Source: Enoplolaimus lenunculus (lineage: Eukaryota; Nematoda; Enoplea; Enoplida; Thoracostomopsidae). Taken from it: a DNA stretch of 64,000 nucleotides. Shown in pieces: positions 12,906 to 24,800 of the stretch; position 1 is the first letter of the stretch; each line of letters begins with the position of its first letter. The notes beneath the pieces were generated by a model. The model was not told where the DNA came from. It made no database searches and worked only from the letters and a program-made list of their open reading frames with translations. The stretch spans positions 186,001-250,000 of the forward strand of contig JASANG010001695.1 in the NCBI GenBank assembly GCA_030248215.1. The letters run 5' to 3'. The translations under genes and the position numbers were made by a program.

Positions 12906-13749
12906 AAAGCAACCAGGTATGCTCCCACCCCGACACAGTAACCTCATGGTCTATTCTGCTTACAATCCAGCCTGCCTCGCAGTGGTAAGCCCTGACAATA
13001 TTTTTGTAATTAGAAAATTGAATATAAACAAGCTTTAACTTTAATTGACTGATGTTATTCGAGCATACAGTAATTTTGACGTAGCAAAAATATTAATTCC
13101 ACTGCTTGAGCAGACACAGTTGTAAGTTGACTTGTTTCATTAACGCTGCCGAACCTATACAATAGTGATTGCACATGGAATATTATTTTTTCAATATCCT
13201 GACGTATTTATTTTCCGGTATACGAATATTTTTAATATTCGGTGCCGATTTTATTTTACGCAGCCGGTCTTTGACACTAGTCAGTTGGTTTTGCGCAATG
13301 CGTAAAACTTTTGTGAACCCACAACAATCTGCATGCAAATTTTCTTTCAACAGAACAATCTCAGTTGCGTTCGCTGAAAATACTGTAAACACGGTAATGT
13401 TGGATAGTTGCGTACACTAGCGGATCCAGAGTGGAGAGCGAGGGGGGCGTACACCCCTCATCAGAATTTTTTGTGTAAAAAAGGGTAAGGTCCCTAACTT
13501 CAAGTTTTTCCTTTCAGAATTTGTTTGTAAAAAAGTTTTCCCGCACAATTTTATTGATAAAATGGTAAGGTCCCTCCCTACCTTGCGATTTTTGCGTTTC
13601 ATAACATGCCAGCCCGCCCCGTCTTAACCTTTTCGATCTTCCTGTGGTTTGCGTATAATACGTTCATGTTATAACCGGGGTAGGCGGGACACGGTTTGTC
13701 CGATGTTGATTCGACGTCAACGTAAAAATTCGGGCTCTTATATCGGGTC

Positions 13750-13851
13750 AAAAAAAAAAAAAAAAAAAAAAAAAAACAATATCTATACAAAAAACCCCAC
13801 CAAAAAAAAAAACAAACACAAAAAAGCGCATTATACCACATAATAATGTAG

Positions 13852-13887
<36 letters not shown>
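13750..13887. repeat. Two long A tracts
   Basis: 27 A at 13750-13776 and 36 A at 13852-13887, with shorter A runs between. They might be tails of retroposed copies, but no body is recognisable. Confidence 0.9.
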
Positions 13888-13889
<2 letters not shown>

Positions 13890-13898
13890 AAACGAATA

Positions 13899-14200
13899 TC
13901 ATATGATATTCAGTGGTACATTGTAATTTTTGGGTGCATATAAATAGATGGAAAGTCAAACGACAGAGGCACAGATGTACTTTAAATGCCAAATACACGC
14001 TTGCAAAACGTTTCCGACACAAAATAGCTTACCACCACAGCTTCATAATTCAAAAATTCATATTTCATATTCTAGTATCATATGATATTCAACAGGAAAA
14101 TTTGTGTATGTTAGCTCAAGCATGCAGACATCTGAAAACATATTACATGATATTCGCAGACAAAACACCTCGAACATCATATGATATTGAAGAAGAAAAG
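13899..14200. repeat. Recurrent CATATGATATT motif
   Basis: ATATCATATGATATTCAGTG (13897), TATCATATGATATTCAACAG (about 14076), ATTACATGATATTCGCAG (about 14141) and ATCATATGATATTGAAGAAG (about 14174). The core is a palindrome; spacing is irregular. Confidence 0.6.
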
Positions 14201-14830
14201 ATGACCTACTCATGATAATAGCAGACAAATATAAATTTTTGAATACGATATTGGGTCTACAAGCATACAAAATGTTACAAAATAGCCTAATAGGGACCAA
14301 ACGTGTCCCAAGCTGGCCCGGTTATAACGTGAACCCCGCATAAAATGCCAATCAACCTAACAACCCAAACGTTGTTATTTTACAGATTTTGTTGTGTTAT
14401 GCAAGCGAACCTCACCGTTTTACTTAACTTTTACTACTGATTAATAAAATTAACATATTTAAAGCATGTGCGGCAACTTTGTATTCCCAGTACAATCGGT
14501 TTCTTTGCTCAGTTGTTGAGATTAAACTTTCTGTAGCATCATTAATGAGGCTTTATTGCGAAATTTAGTTGTTTTTTGTCGCTAATAATGTGTCGAACTT
14601 TTTTTGCTGGTTGGATTATAATTTGTGTACCGATTGCAATTATTTGTGATAAAACTGTTTAGTGCCGCGCGCGTGTTTAACCATTTCTAGCATAACGTTT
14701 ACGGTGCATGCAAAGATCAGGTGCGGAACGTTTTTAGTGTGGGACTGCAATAGAATATGGTTTAAGCTTTAGAGTATTTTTTTGTTTTTGGTTAAGGGTT
14801 AGGTAGAAGCTCATTTTTACGCTTAAGCGT

Positions 14831-14925
14831 ACACTGCAAAAATGGGGAGTCAAATTGACTCTCTCGGAAATAGGGTTTTGCTGACTACACAAGCTGAGTC
14901 AAAATTCGACTCTCTGTTGCCAATA
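14831..14925. mobile_element. GAGTCAAATTGACTC palindrome element, left half only
   Basis: CACTGCAAAAATGGGGAGTC through ACACAAGCTGAGTCAAAATT; the right half is absent. Confidence 0.72.
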
Positions 14926-15449
14926 AAACAAAATAATAGTATACAAAATGTGCATTTCGACTGACACGTCATAACATACCGGGCCTGTATTACTTTGCGG
15001 CGTAAACCATGTTTACGCGCAACTAAAGTAAGCTTACGCTGTACACTAATTTTTTGTTTAGGCTTAGGTTTAGTTATGGAATTATCCTGTGTTTAGGCTC
15101 AAGGGCGTAGCTAGCCAAAGAGCAATGGGACCATTGCCCTCCAATAGGTTTGAAAAAATTTCAATTTTGAGTAAATTGAAACTGCAATCTCCTGTGCGTC
15201 CCATTTTAGCACACTAGTTGTTGGTGGTTTTTAATCTAAACCGACATTGCTTTAGTAGTATATGTGCCAAAATGTATTTTCTCATACATTGTTTGTGTAG
15301 TGACTGTTTGTGTACGATTAACACACTATATATTTAAAGTATTTGCGTGCCTCCTCAGGAAAATCTTAGCTACGACTAAGCTTAATAGGCGTAGGATTAG
15401 CAATATACTTTATACTACTGTTACAATACTCAAAGTAACATTGGCCATC

Positions 15450-16660
15450 CAACCAATAAACATTGGCCGTAAGAATGGTTATCATTTGTTTCAGCCAATG
15501 CTGTGAGAATAAATGTTTACAAGCATTTATCACCTACAGCCGTGGCTGTAAACAAAGTTTCAGGCATATTTTAAACCCGTCAAAATCACCTGTGCCCATT
15601 TACTTTCGACTGATATTTGAAAATATTACTGGCAGGCTTCAAACAACTTTTCGCAATCGTCAGGTTTGCACATCACCGCCGTGGGCGTATGCAGTAGGAG
15701 GGATGAACGGTATATGTTTCGGCAACAAATTTGTGTAGAGACAAGAAAACAACACTTTTAACAGACTTGAATTCAACGGTCTGGATCGTAGACGTCCGAA
15801 AAAAATTTGTTTTACATGACGTCATTACGTCAATCTCACGTCATTCCCTTTGAAGTTAAATGCGAACTATGACATGATCACCGCTGGTTCATTCCAGTCG
15901 TATTTTCTAGCATATTTGATCAAAGTGATTACGTGTGGACTGATTGGATGACAGCTAGTATTTAATTACATAAACAGACTCTTCAACTAACCAACCACAC
16001 TGGATAGGCTAACAGGTTCAGAGCGAAGGCACGCGCGGCGCCTAGAGGAGAACACGATTAACCCTGTAAATTTTTTGGCTCCCCGAATAGCATGGTTCGT
16101 TTACAAACTGAGCGTAAAATGTCCACGGAAGGGGGGCATTCTTGGAATTTTTTGAACCCCTCAGGTTTGTTAGGCTCTCTTGTGTGGGTTATGTACCATT
16201 AAACAAAGGTTAAGCAATTGATATTCAGTTGTCTTACACTGGCTACATTGTCATGGAAGTAAAAATAAACTTGTCTTGTCTAAACTGCTTCAGGTTCATT
16301 CTAGCGGAAAACAAAAGGTTTCTGGGTGGAATTGGTTCTGCATATACGTCCGTGTTCCGTCGCTGCGTATCCGTAAACTGCGATAGATTCGTGGGTTAAT
16401 TGAACCTGCTATAAACGGTTACCAAATTATATCGGGTTTTTAGCATAAAATACCTTGTTTATCAAGTGTTATTATTCAGTAATTCGCAAGACCGAAAGCG
16501 GTAGAACGTTGGAAAAAATATTTAATTAAAATAGACATCATTAAAGGCCGTTTGACCGCAAACAGAACCTGAAATTGAACAGAATTTGATGCTTAAACAC
16601 GTTGATTAATTGATAAACTACCGAAAGAACAGTGTATTTTTAATTGAAATATTTGTGAAT
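15450..16660. other. Stretch without recognisable gene
   Basis: Mixed AT-rich DNA, with an inverted family 1 MITE end at about 15360-15447 (CAAAGTAACATTGGCC) and a second GGCC end just after. No domain was recognised in any frame. Confidence 0.5.
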
Positions 16661-16667
16661 TTTGCTT

Positions 16668-16819
16668 TAAGCCTAAGCCTAAGCGTTGCAAAAATGAGTT
16701 CCTAAGCGTAAACCTCAGTCTAAGGCTAAACCTAAGCAAAAAAATCTAATCAAGACGCTAAACCTACTCTTTTATAGACCCACCAGAAACCTGGACGCCT
16801 CTTGAAGTAAACATGGGCC
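16668..16819 (+). mobile_element. TTAGGC MITE family 1, left end missing
   Basis: Begins inside the CCTAAG run and continues through CTCTTTTATAGACCCACC to the right end GAAGTAAACATGGGCC. Confidence 0.72.
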
Positions 16820-17559
16820 GTTTGTTTGATCATTCACACTGGCAACGAGGGCACCAAAATCGTGTCTCTAACAGGGCGTCGAAACCAAAAATTTTGTACG
16901 ACGATTTATGTGCTAAAATTGCGTTTGGCTTCTCGTTCGCCTTAATTGTGAGCTTTTCTTTCACTGTTATCGCTTTCGCCTGCGGGTTAGAAATTTTTGA
17001 ATCCGCTACTGTTCTTTTGTTTGCGTGGTTTTCGCGACGTGTATATATTGCACGTATTTGCTGGATTATTTGAAGCGAAATCGGCAGAAATAATTACTAA
17101 TTTAACCAAATTACTGTTTAGAGGTGAACAATTAAATACTTCAATTCAGGGTGCAACCGCAATTCCGGTTCCGGAAGTGAAATCCGGTATTTTTCATTAT
17201 CCGGTTCCTGTGTTAAATCCGGCGTTTTTTCAGCGGAATTTTTCGGTATTTTCGGTATTGAAAATTTTTGTCATTCGAAAATTTAAGAAAAATAAAAATG
17301 TTATTCAAACTTACTTTTCTAAAATTGTTCTCAGCGCATATTGTGAAAATTTTCAATTTGTGTCATACTCAATAATTTATTATAAAAGTTTCCAGCTACT
17401 GCATTTGTTTCAGGATTTTAGCATTCGAAATGGTGTGACTGAGGTACGCAAGTTAAATCAAACTTATAATACTTGACAGTATAACAGCATTCAACAATAT
17501 TTTTACTTTATAAACCCACCCAAATAAGAATTGCTTCCAGAGCCTAAGGGTGGGAGACT

Positions 17560-17712
17560 GTGCAACTGCACAATTATGGATAATAGACATTTATGGACTC
17601 TAAACAAGGGTTTAAGGACTCTACCCGCATACGGATTCTTATTAGGGATACGGACTCCTATTAATTGGGACTCAAATTGGGGACCCCCCTCTTATTTGGG
17701 TCACTACAGTAT
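17560..17712. mobile_element. CCGAATAAGAGG MITE, partial
   Basis: Matches the terminal third: ACTCTAAACAAGGGTTTAAG, TCTTATTAGGGATACGGACT, TCTTATTTGGGTCACTACAG. A related end is also seen at 12470-12575. Confidence 0.72.
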
Positions 17713-17778
17713 GGGTCAAAAATAAGTTTATTACCTGTGAAATTTTGCCTTCCAATTTTTGAGATTTTGGATGTGCAA

Positions 17779-17817
17779 GTATATATATATGTATATATAT
17801 ATGTATATATATATATT

Positions 17818-17850
<33 letters not shown>

Positions 17851-17865
17851 ATATATGTATGTATA
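17779..17865. repeat. (AT)n/(GTAT)n microsatellite
   Basis: ATATATATGTATATATAT with GTAT and ATTT interruptions. Confidence 0.95.
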
Positions 17866-18531
17866 TCTGCATTCCATCATGCGTGCCCGCGGGTGCCCAT
17901 AATAGATACCAGCGTTATTTTGTATTATAACTATTTCTAATTTTATTAATGCATAGCAGCGTTCGTTCTGTACTAATATTCGGCTGAATAATGGTTTAGC
18001 AAGCACTAAGCTGTGGCACCGGTTCAACAGACTTCATCTGATAAAGTTACACCTTTTGTTGTGATTTTGTCCATTATTCAAGGGCTGTTGCTTAATAAAT
18101 ATATAAAACATTCCAAAATCGGTGGTTTACCTCGCTCTAGAAGCTAAAGGACTTATTGTTGGGGACATATCTACCGTCATTAATGGGGCCGAGCAAGGAC
18201 CGAACCGATCCAGGTGACCGGCAGGATTTGAAAGCATGATTTTGTGTTTTATGGTTTAGCATTAAAATGGCGTTCGACTTTTCGCTCGTTTCGCTATCGA
18301 GTTTTCTTTTCATAAAATTTGGCACGCTCACCTTTCGGATATTTCCAAATCCGCTCTTGTCTACCATAACTGAATTAATCAAAAATATGGGCACCTTTAT
18401 GGAGTTCAAAGGGATCCGTGGTCATCCTAAAGTTGTTGTGTAGGGCCTAGACGCTCGTAAATTTTAGAAAATTACAATTTCTAAAAATAAACTAAACTTC
18501 GATATGGCCCCATCCATTTATGTAAATTTTC

Positions 18532-18744
18532 GGCCAATGTTACTTTAAGGGGCGTCACAGTAGATTAAGCGTATTGCTAAGCCTAAGCCTAAGCGGTGCA
18601 AAAATGTGGTCCTAAGCCTAAGCGCTGCAAAAATGTGGTCCTAAGCCTAAGCCTAAGCTTAAGCAAAAAATGTAATGTAGAATCTAAACCTATTCTTTTG
18701 TGGACCCACCAGAAACCTGGACACCCCTTAAAGTGCCATGGGCC
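18532..18744 (+). mobile_element. TTAGGC MITE family 1, complete copy
   Basis: GGCCAATGTTACTTTAAGGG at the left and CCCTTAAAGTGCCATGGGCC at the right are near-perfect inverted repeats. The interior holds two blocks of CCTAAGCC separated by GCTGCAAAAATGTGGTC. Confidence 0.85.
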
Positions 18745-19544
18745 AAACTTACGATGACTATGGTTTGACGGAAACGTTGATGTTCGAACGTTGAGACCGT
18801 GTCGGCGATTTGATTCGTCGCCCTAAGTATTAATTTGCACTAGCTAAGTAAATATTTGACAATTTTAACGAAATTAATAATTCGTTCAATAAGAGGTGTC
18901 GATTAAAAAAAAGAGTACTTAAAATGATTTTGTTTCGCGTTAATATTCAAGTATACTCATTGTTCGCGTTGCTATAGAAATTATATCCATAAACAAACCG
19001 CTGCGAGGCTGTTTTGTAATATCGGTTGTAATTTATTGAAATTAATTCAAGAATTTTGGTTGAAGTAAAAATATCACCTGGTATTTTAGCTTTTCGTTCG
19101 ATTCAGCGCTTATGAAAATTAATTTTGCCGTGTTTGCTTAAGGTAAATTTACTCTGAGAGCTAACACTTGTATTGCGGCATGGTGTTCATTTAAGCATTT
19201 TCTAATCAAGGTGGGTTACCAGGGCGTAGTCTGGTCTTCCTAAACAGGTCCAAGAGGACCACCAATAAAACACTTCACATCTTTGTAACTTAATGGTTCG
19301 CAAAAAAATTACTTTACCAGGGCGTTGGGACTGTCAGGGCTCCCAAACAGGTCCTAGGGGCTTCTAATAAAATATTTCAAAGCTCTATAACTTCGTGGTC
19401 AGCGAAACTGTTGCAGTTTGCCAGATAAAGATCCGTAAGGGTCGAGGGCACCCATTTGATTGGTTTGGGAGGGGGTGGCGATTCCGCCGACACTGGTGCT
19501 CTACTGTCTACTGGACGTTAATGGAATATGTTTTGACTTCTGCT

Positions 19545-19812
19545 TTTACCCCTTCTCACATTGAGTTGCTTACAGGCAACTCAGCGCAGTGTATACACGT
19601 TAGATAATATATATCGCACCGTGTTTGCCAATTGCAACACGTATACATAGTACTAAATCACCACAAGACGTGAAAGCCCCCTCGGGCTCGAGCGTCAAGT
19701 TCCTATAGCTGAGTGGTGATGGAATACGCCTCCCACTCCAGTCACTGGCGTTCAAATCTTAGCATAAAAGTAGGTCTCAGGGAAATAGAAAATATTTATG
19801 TGAGAAAGGGTT
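19545..19812 (+). mobile_element. tRNA-derived SINE
   Basis: TATAGCTGAGTGGTGATGG is an A-box and GGCGTTCAAATCTTAGC a B-box, with GCGTCAAGTTCCTATAGC before and AATATTTATGTGAGAAAGGG after. The plan resembles a class II (Ser/Leu-like) tRNA head. Other copies: 11715-12040 (minus), 34783-34985 (plus, directly after a TTAGGC MITE) and 57740-57890 (minus). Confidence 0.62.
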
Positions 19813-20063
19813 AATTGTGCCCAAAATTTATAATAACACAGTGTTATAACACAATACCAGCCCTATAACTTGAAATCATTGATATGGGTCAAGACTATGA
19901 GTTGCTGGAGTCAAGAATATTTTTTCTAACACATTTCTTTTATATGTCAAATTGACATTGCAATTTACTTCATTTCAACTTGATAGTTTTGTGTTTAGAA
20001 CGTTTTAATATCGAACAGCGACGTTAGTCTAAGATGTGCGTACGCTGAATATGTGATTTATAA

Positions 20064-20393
20064 GTAATACCAAGAGTGCATAATACAAGAGTGTGCAACT
20101 CTTGTGGTTTTGCATGGTACAAAATGTACCACCGGGCGTTGCCTTTTTGGCCGACCGACCCCTGCCTTGTTTAGAGGGGGGAGTGTTGTCATATGCAAAG
20201 CGCTAAATTAGACTATAAGCGGATCGTATTTGTTGGCGGATACATAAAGTGTCATGGTTCGCACAGGTTGTACACCCCTCTAATTAAAGGGTGGGTAGGG
20301 CTAAACGCAACGCGTGCCGGGTACATTCTTTTCTACACAAAATGTACCCAGTTTCACATTCTTGTTCTTGCATCATCCACTCTTGGTAATACC
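20064..20393. mobile_element. MITE with TACCAAGAGTG ends, complete
   Basis: GTAATACCAAGAGTGCATAA at the left and TCCACTCTTGGTAATACC at the right are inverted repeats. The interior has GCATGGTACAAAATGTACCA and CCGGGCGTTGC. Diverged or partial copies: 3006-3235, 26455-26580, 12225-12340 and (inverted) 40305-40395, the last ending about 38 bp before a LAR D2 acceptor. Confidence 0.78.
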
Positions 20394-20460
20394 GACCATT
20401 AAATGATAGGCTAACGCTTGCTGAATTTTAAAATATTTTGAATTTAGGGTTCGTGTAAAC

Positions 20461-20628
20461 ATTTCAGGAGCGGAACGTTTTTCTGTGAGACTGCAATAGA
20501 ATAAGATTAAGCTTTAGACTAATTTTTTGCATAGGCTTAAGTTATGGTATATTAAACTCACGTTTAGGTTTAGGCTTAGGCTTAAAAACATGTTTACGCA
20601 ACGTTACGACCCTGTTAAGCTGACCAAT
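20461..20628 (+). mobile_element. TTAGGC MITE family 2, diverged
   Basis: Core CAGGAGCGGAACGTTTTTCT, then TTAGGCTTAGGC near 20570, ending CCTGTTAAGCTGACC. A shorter relic of the same core lies at 14707-14835 and a degenerate one at 47302-47520. Confidence 0.6.
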
Positions 20629-20978
20629 TTTTTGTTACAGTAGTCGGTATGATATTCTAGGTTTGAATGTCAACTAAATGTTACTATGGTCTTTTATTTA
20701 GTTAGTCTATTGTCTAGAAATACGATCAGGCCCGTTGCCAGCCCAACGTTTGGTTTAATTCGAACTGAAGTCCGTATACTCAAATATGTGTGTAGCACCC
20801 ATTGCAACCTGCTGACGTGACAGGTTTTATTAAATTTCGAACCGGAGCGATATTATCGTCAGAATTTAGTTCAATACTCCTCGAGGTTAATGTTATCTTT
20901 TGTGTACACTGTTTGATATTCGCAGCTACTTTAGCTCGTTTGGTTAAAATCTATTACTAACTGATGATCGGGACTATA

Positions 20979-21176
20979 CATTGCAAAAAAATGGTGAGTC
21001 AAATTGACTCTCTCGGAAATAGGGTTTTCCTAACTACACAAACTGAGTCAAAATTAGACTCCGCCAGAGTCAAGTTCGATTCACTGTATCGCTCAGTGAG
21101 TCGAATTTGACTGTTTGTGTTGTCAGGAAAAGCCTATTTCCGAGATAGTCAATTTGACTCAGCATTTTTTACACTG
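20979..21176. mobile_element. GAGTCAAATTGACTC palindrome element just upstream of the LAR start
   Basis: CATTGCAAAAAAATGGTGAG to GACTCAGCATTTTTTACACTG-like. Complete hairpin, about 145 bp before the LAR ATG. Confidence 0.82.
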
Positions 21177-21321
21177 ACTGGCTTGAAAGTACGGCTTCTA
21201 GTGCAATTAAATTTAATTAAAGTCTTAATTTTACAACCACAGCAAACGCTAAAATATAAATGAAATAGTAATGCGTTCATAGTTGTTTTGCTGGCATAGT
21301 TGCAATATTTTTTGACATGAA

Positions 21322-21831
21322 ATGCCGTATTATGCCCATGCGAGTTGCGTCGCTAACGTTATCAGTAGAAACATCATTAACTGCCGATTATATATTTTGT
21401 CAGTTGTGACACTGATTCAAGTTGTATCATACACCTCAGAAACAGTACAATTTGCCGTCAAAGTAGCTACACCGCCGACGCGTAACGCCAGCGCGTATTT
21501 ATTCAACACAATTCAGACTCAAGCGTATTTATTCAGTAACAAACGCGATAAAATTGACGCTAATTTTATGGCTGGACGGCAACGGCGTGCGGCGGCATAT
21601 TTTGATTATATATTTGATTATTCTGCAAACGGTGGTGGCAGTGACGATGAACAATGGAGTTGGGGGTGGCCGGCTGATTGTAACAATCCATCAATTAAAC
21701 CCGAACATAAACATTATGGTTGTTTTACAGATTTGCCTCGAGTCAAACGAGTTGAAGCTCAAGCAATGCGTGATGGAGTGGTTGTCGTGTATTGGCCGGC
21801 GATTGACGATCCTCAAATTACAAATTATAAG
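21322..21831 (+). CDS. ptp-3 (LAR): LAR exon A: signal peptide, linker, start of FN3-1
   Basis: The ATG at 21322 is the first in frame after a TGA at 21313. Residues 22-36 ([15 protein letters not shown]) look like a signal peptide core. A low-complexity linker follows, with an N-glycosylation site (NAS at 55-57), a furin-like RQRR (86-89) and a Gly/Asp/Trp-rich patch. Residues from about 127 ([12 protein letters not shown]...) begin an FN3 module with the typical strand-B Trp (VVVYWPA). The exon ends in AAG before donor GTATAT, phase 0. Earlier 5' exons outside the visible homology cannot be excluded. The linker matches nothing I know. Confidence 0.72.
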
Positions 21832-24800
21832 GTATATGCACCAAAATTTATTTTGACACGCGTTATTGTGTGTAGTGACTGTTTTTGTACGATTAACACA
21901 CTATATATTTAAAATGTTTTTGTACCCCCAAACGAAAATGCCAGCTACACCCATGCAAGTAGGCATTGTTTTTAACTGCTGCGTATGGCTCTTGGTTGAG
22001 AATTAACAACTGAAACATCGCAATTCTGTTATCGGAACCTTTTGTATTAGAACACTGTGGCTAAATATATGGCTAACTATATCATCTAATTAGACCATGA
22101 AAGTTAGCAGTAGGAAAGATTACGCTACTTACCAGGGTACAACCGATGCTCGTCCTCCGTTTCCGGTTCCGGTAAATAGTTTGCTGGAGGTTCTGGCAAT
22201 TTCAGTAGTTACATTTTTCTTACTTTTATATTACTGGTGTCTGTTTCAACGAATTTGTTAAAAATTTGAAACATTTTTGTAATCTTTTTAATTGTCAAAA
22301 ATTTGTTGTCAACAGTTTGCAAAATATGATCCAAATTAGCAAAATTAACACCATTTCTGTTACCTAATTTTGTTTCAACCCCGGATCCGATTTGTTTACC
22401 ACAGGTCACGCTTGGCAACCTGGCTTATGGTAATTTCTAAATTTTCAGAGTTTGTGACTTATAATACTTGAATCGCGTTTGTATCTGTATACATGTGAGA
22501 TATGCTTGTCCGTTTGCATATGGAAATGCACTGCACTATATAGTGTGCTTGTCGGTACGATACGGTCGACACGTATAGTAGACGAAAAAAAATCAGCTTG
22601 AGAGCCGGGGCTGCGTTATGTAAAGGCATAGCGTTTGCCGAAACATCCGTAGGTCGCTAGTTCGAAACCACAATATCACACGCGGTGCTTAGTTCAAAGG
22701 TCTGAAGTCCCGGTTTCTACGTTGAGTGACAGTATGAATCGAACAACACACGTTCAACAATAAACGTCGATGTTGAACAAATATATTTCTATTGCAGGTT
22801 GAATACAGACCAATCGGAAGCGATAATCCGTACTGGACAAACGGAGTCCTGGATCGAGACTGCCAATTTTATCGATCAGAGTCCGAACGAATGTGCCATG
22901 TGAAAATTATGGATTTAACACCGCATAATTCATACGTATTTCGTGTGATTGCAAAAGGATCAAAGCATGTAAATGCGCACACATTAATACTGTAAAACAT
23001 TGAGATTTGTTTCAAGAGCGGAACGGTTTTCTGTGAGACTAGAATAGAGCAAGCTTAACCTTTAGACTAATTTTTTTGCTTGGCTTGGGCTTAGGCTTAG
23101 GCTTAAGAATATGCTCATTCTTACGCTTATTCTTAGGCTTAGGCTTAGGAGTATGCTTATAATACTGTTGCGCCCGTGTTCTTTACATTGACCGAACTTT
23201 TTATGTGAACAATTTCAATGCTAAGGCCCACGCCCGATTCGACTGCGAATACACATTGAACTCAAAGTTTTATGGCTTGTTTTTATACTAAATCAAAAGG
23301 AATGCACTCCGCGTCCTTCGTTACTAATATAGTCGGTATTGCAACTATCCGTTGAATTAAACGTTTTTTGCCTTGCGTCAAAAGCTTGAGCGATAATGCA
23401 AGGTTATACTTTGGAATGTTACTTTCAAAACGTAAGTACGCTTTAAGTTTTGAAGTCAGCTTTAATTGGTCCTGGAGTCATTTGTGCGCTACAATTAGGG
23501 ATAATTGTTATTTATGGGCTCTAATTAGGGTTTAGGGACCTTATCCGCTTACGGACTCTTATTAGGGATACAGACTCCTATTGATCGGGACTCAAAACGG
23601 GGACCCTCCCTCTTACTACCCCACCCCTAATTCGGGTCAATACAGTAAGCTTAAGATTAGACTAATTTTTTGCTTGGTTTTGCTTAGGCTTAGGCTTACG
23701 CTTAGGAATATGCTCATTCCTACACTTAGGCTTAGGCTTAGGCTTAGTAATATGCTTATAATACTGTTTCGCCCCTGTTGTTTACATTGGCCGAACTTTT
23801 ATATAACAAGTTTATTTTCAGAAATCTTCAAGCCGTCCAAGCGATGAATTTGTCCTCGATAATTTAGAACCGCGTTACGTCGTTGAAAATTTACGTGACA
23901 CTTCAGTAACAACAAATTCAATTGAACTTGAATGGAGTTACAACGGTGCTAAGCCTGCTGAATTTAAGGTTGGTATGATTGTGACTCGGGCCCGTATCCA
24001 ATGGAGGGCGGGGGGGGGGGGCTGAAACGTTGAAATTAGAAAGTAATAATAAGCACAGTGAATTTGAATGAGTTAAGGACGTCGCTGACCGGATTTCAAA
24101 CATGAGCAGCAGCCGCCCGTAGCTAAGAGGGGGGCAGGGGGCTTAGAACCCCTGGAAAAATTTGGGCCCCCTTGAAAGTTTTTAACCTTGTCTGTAACTT
24201 ATTGAAAACCCTTGAATGCCCCTCCTAAAAATTTTTTAGCATCCCTAGCAAGGTGAGCTGGCTACGGTCCTGTTGTGATTAAGCGTAACGTTTTTGGTTC
24301 AATTTAGTTTGACGTGAGTACCTTTTTTAGCAGGACTTTATTAGAGTCAGCTTGAGGTTTAGACGAAATTTTTCATTGCTTAGACTTAGTTTTCGGACAT
24401 ATCCTTGCACTGAGGGTTCGGGCAATAAATTTGCTTTTGCTACTTTTACGCCCCTGCAAGTATAACATTGGCCAGATTTTAGTTTTCAAATTATAAAAGC
24501 ATATCTTAATTGTGAATTTTAGGATTTTTGGTACCAACGCAGGCCCGTAACCAAAGGGGCCAGAGCTGCCCCGTTCCTCTGCAAGAATTTTGCCGGAGAT
24601 TTTGAGCACTTGTTTGTAAGTCTGAAAAATCCTTGTATCACCCTCCTAAAAATCTTTAGCTCCCCTAGCAAGGTGAGGTGGCCTCGTGCCTGTGCCACTG
24701 GTTTTGTGCTGCTAGAAGTGACAGAAGGTTTAATTTTAAGTGTAAATTTTCAGCTCAAGCGTTCCATTTTTATGGTAATTTATAATAAATTGCAAGTTGT

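Noticed and set aside
13599-14022. Phe-rich and Lys-rich ORFs
   Set aside because: Translations of the two poly(A) tracts.
17665-18027. Tyr/Ile-rich ORFs on both strands
   Set aside because: Translations of the (AT)n microsatellite.
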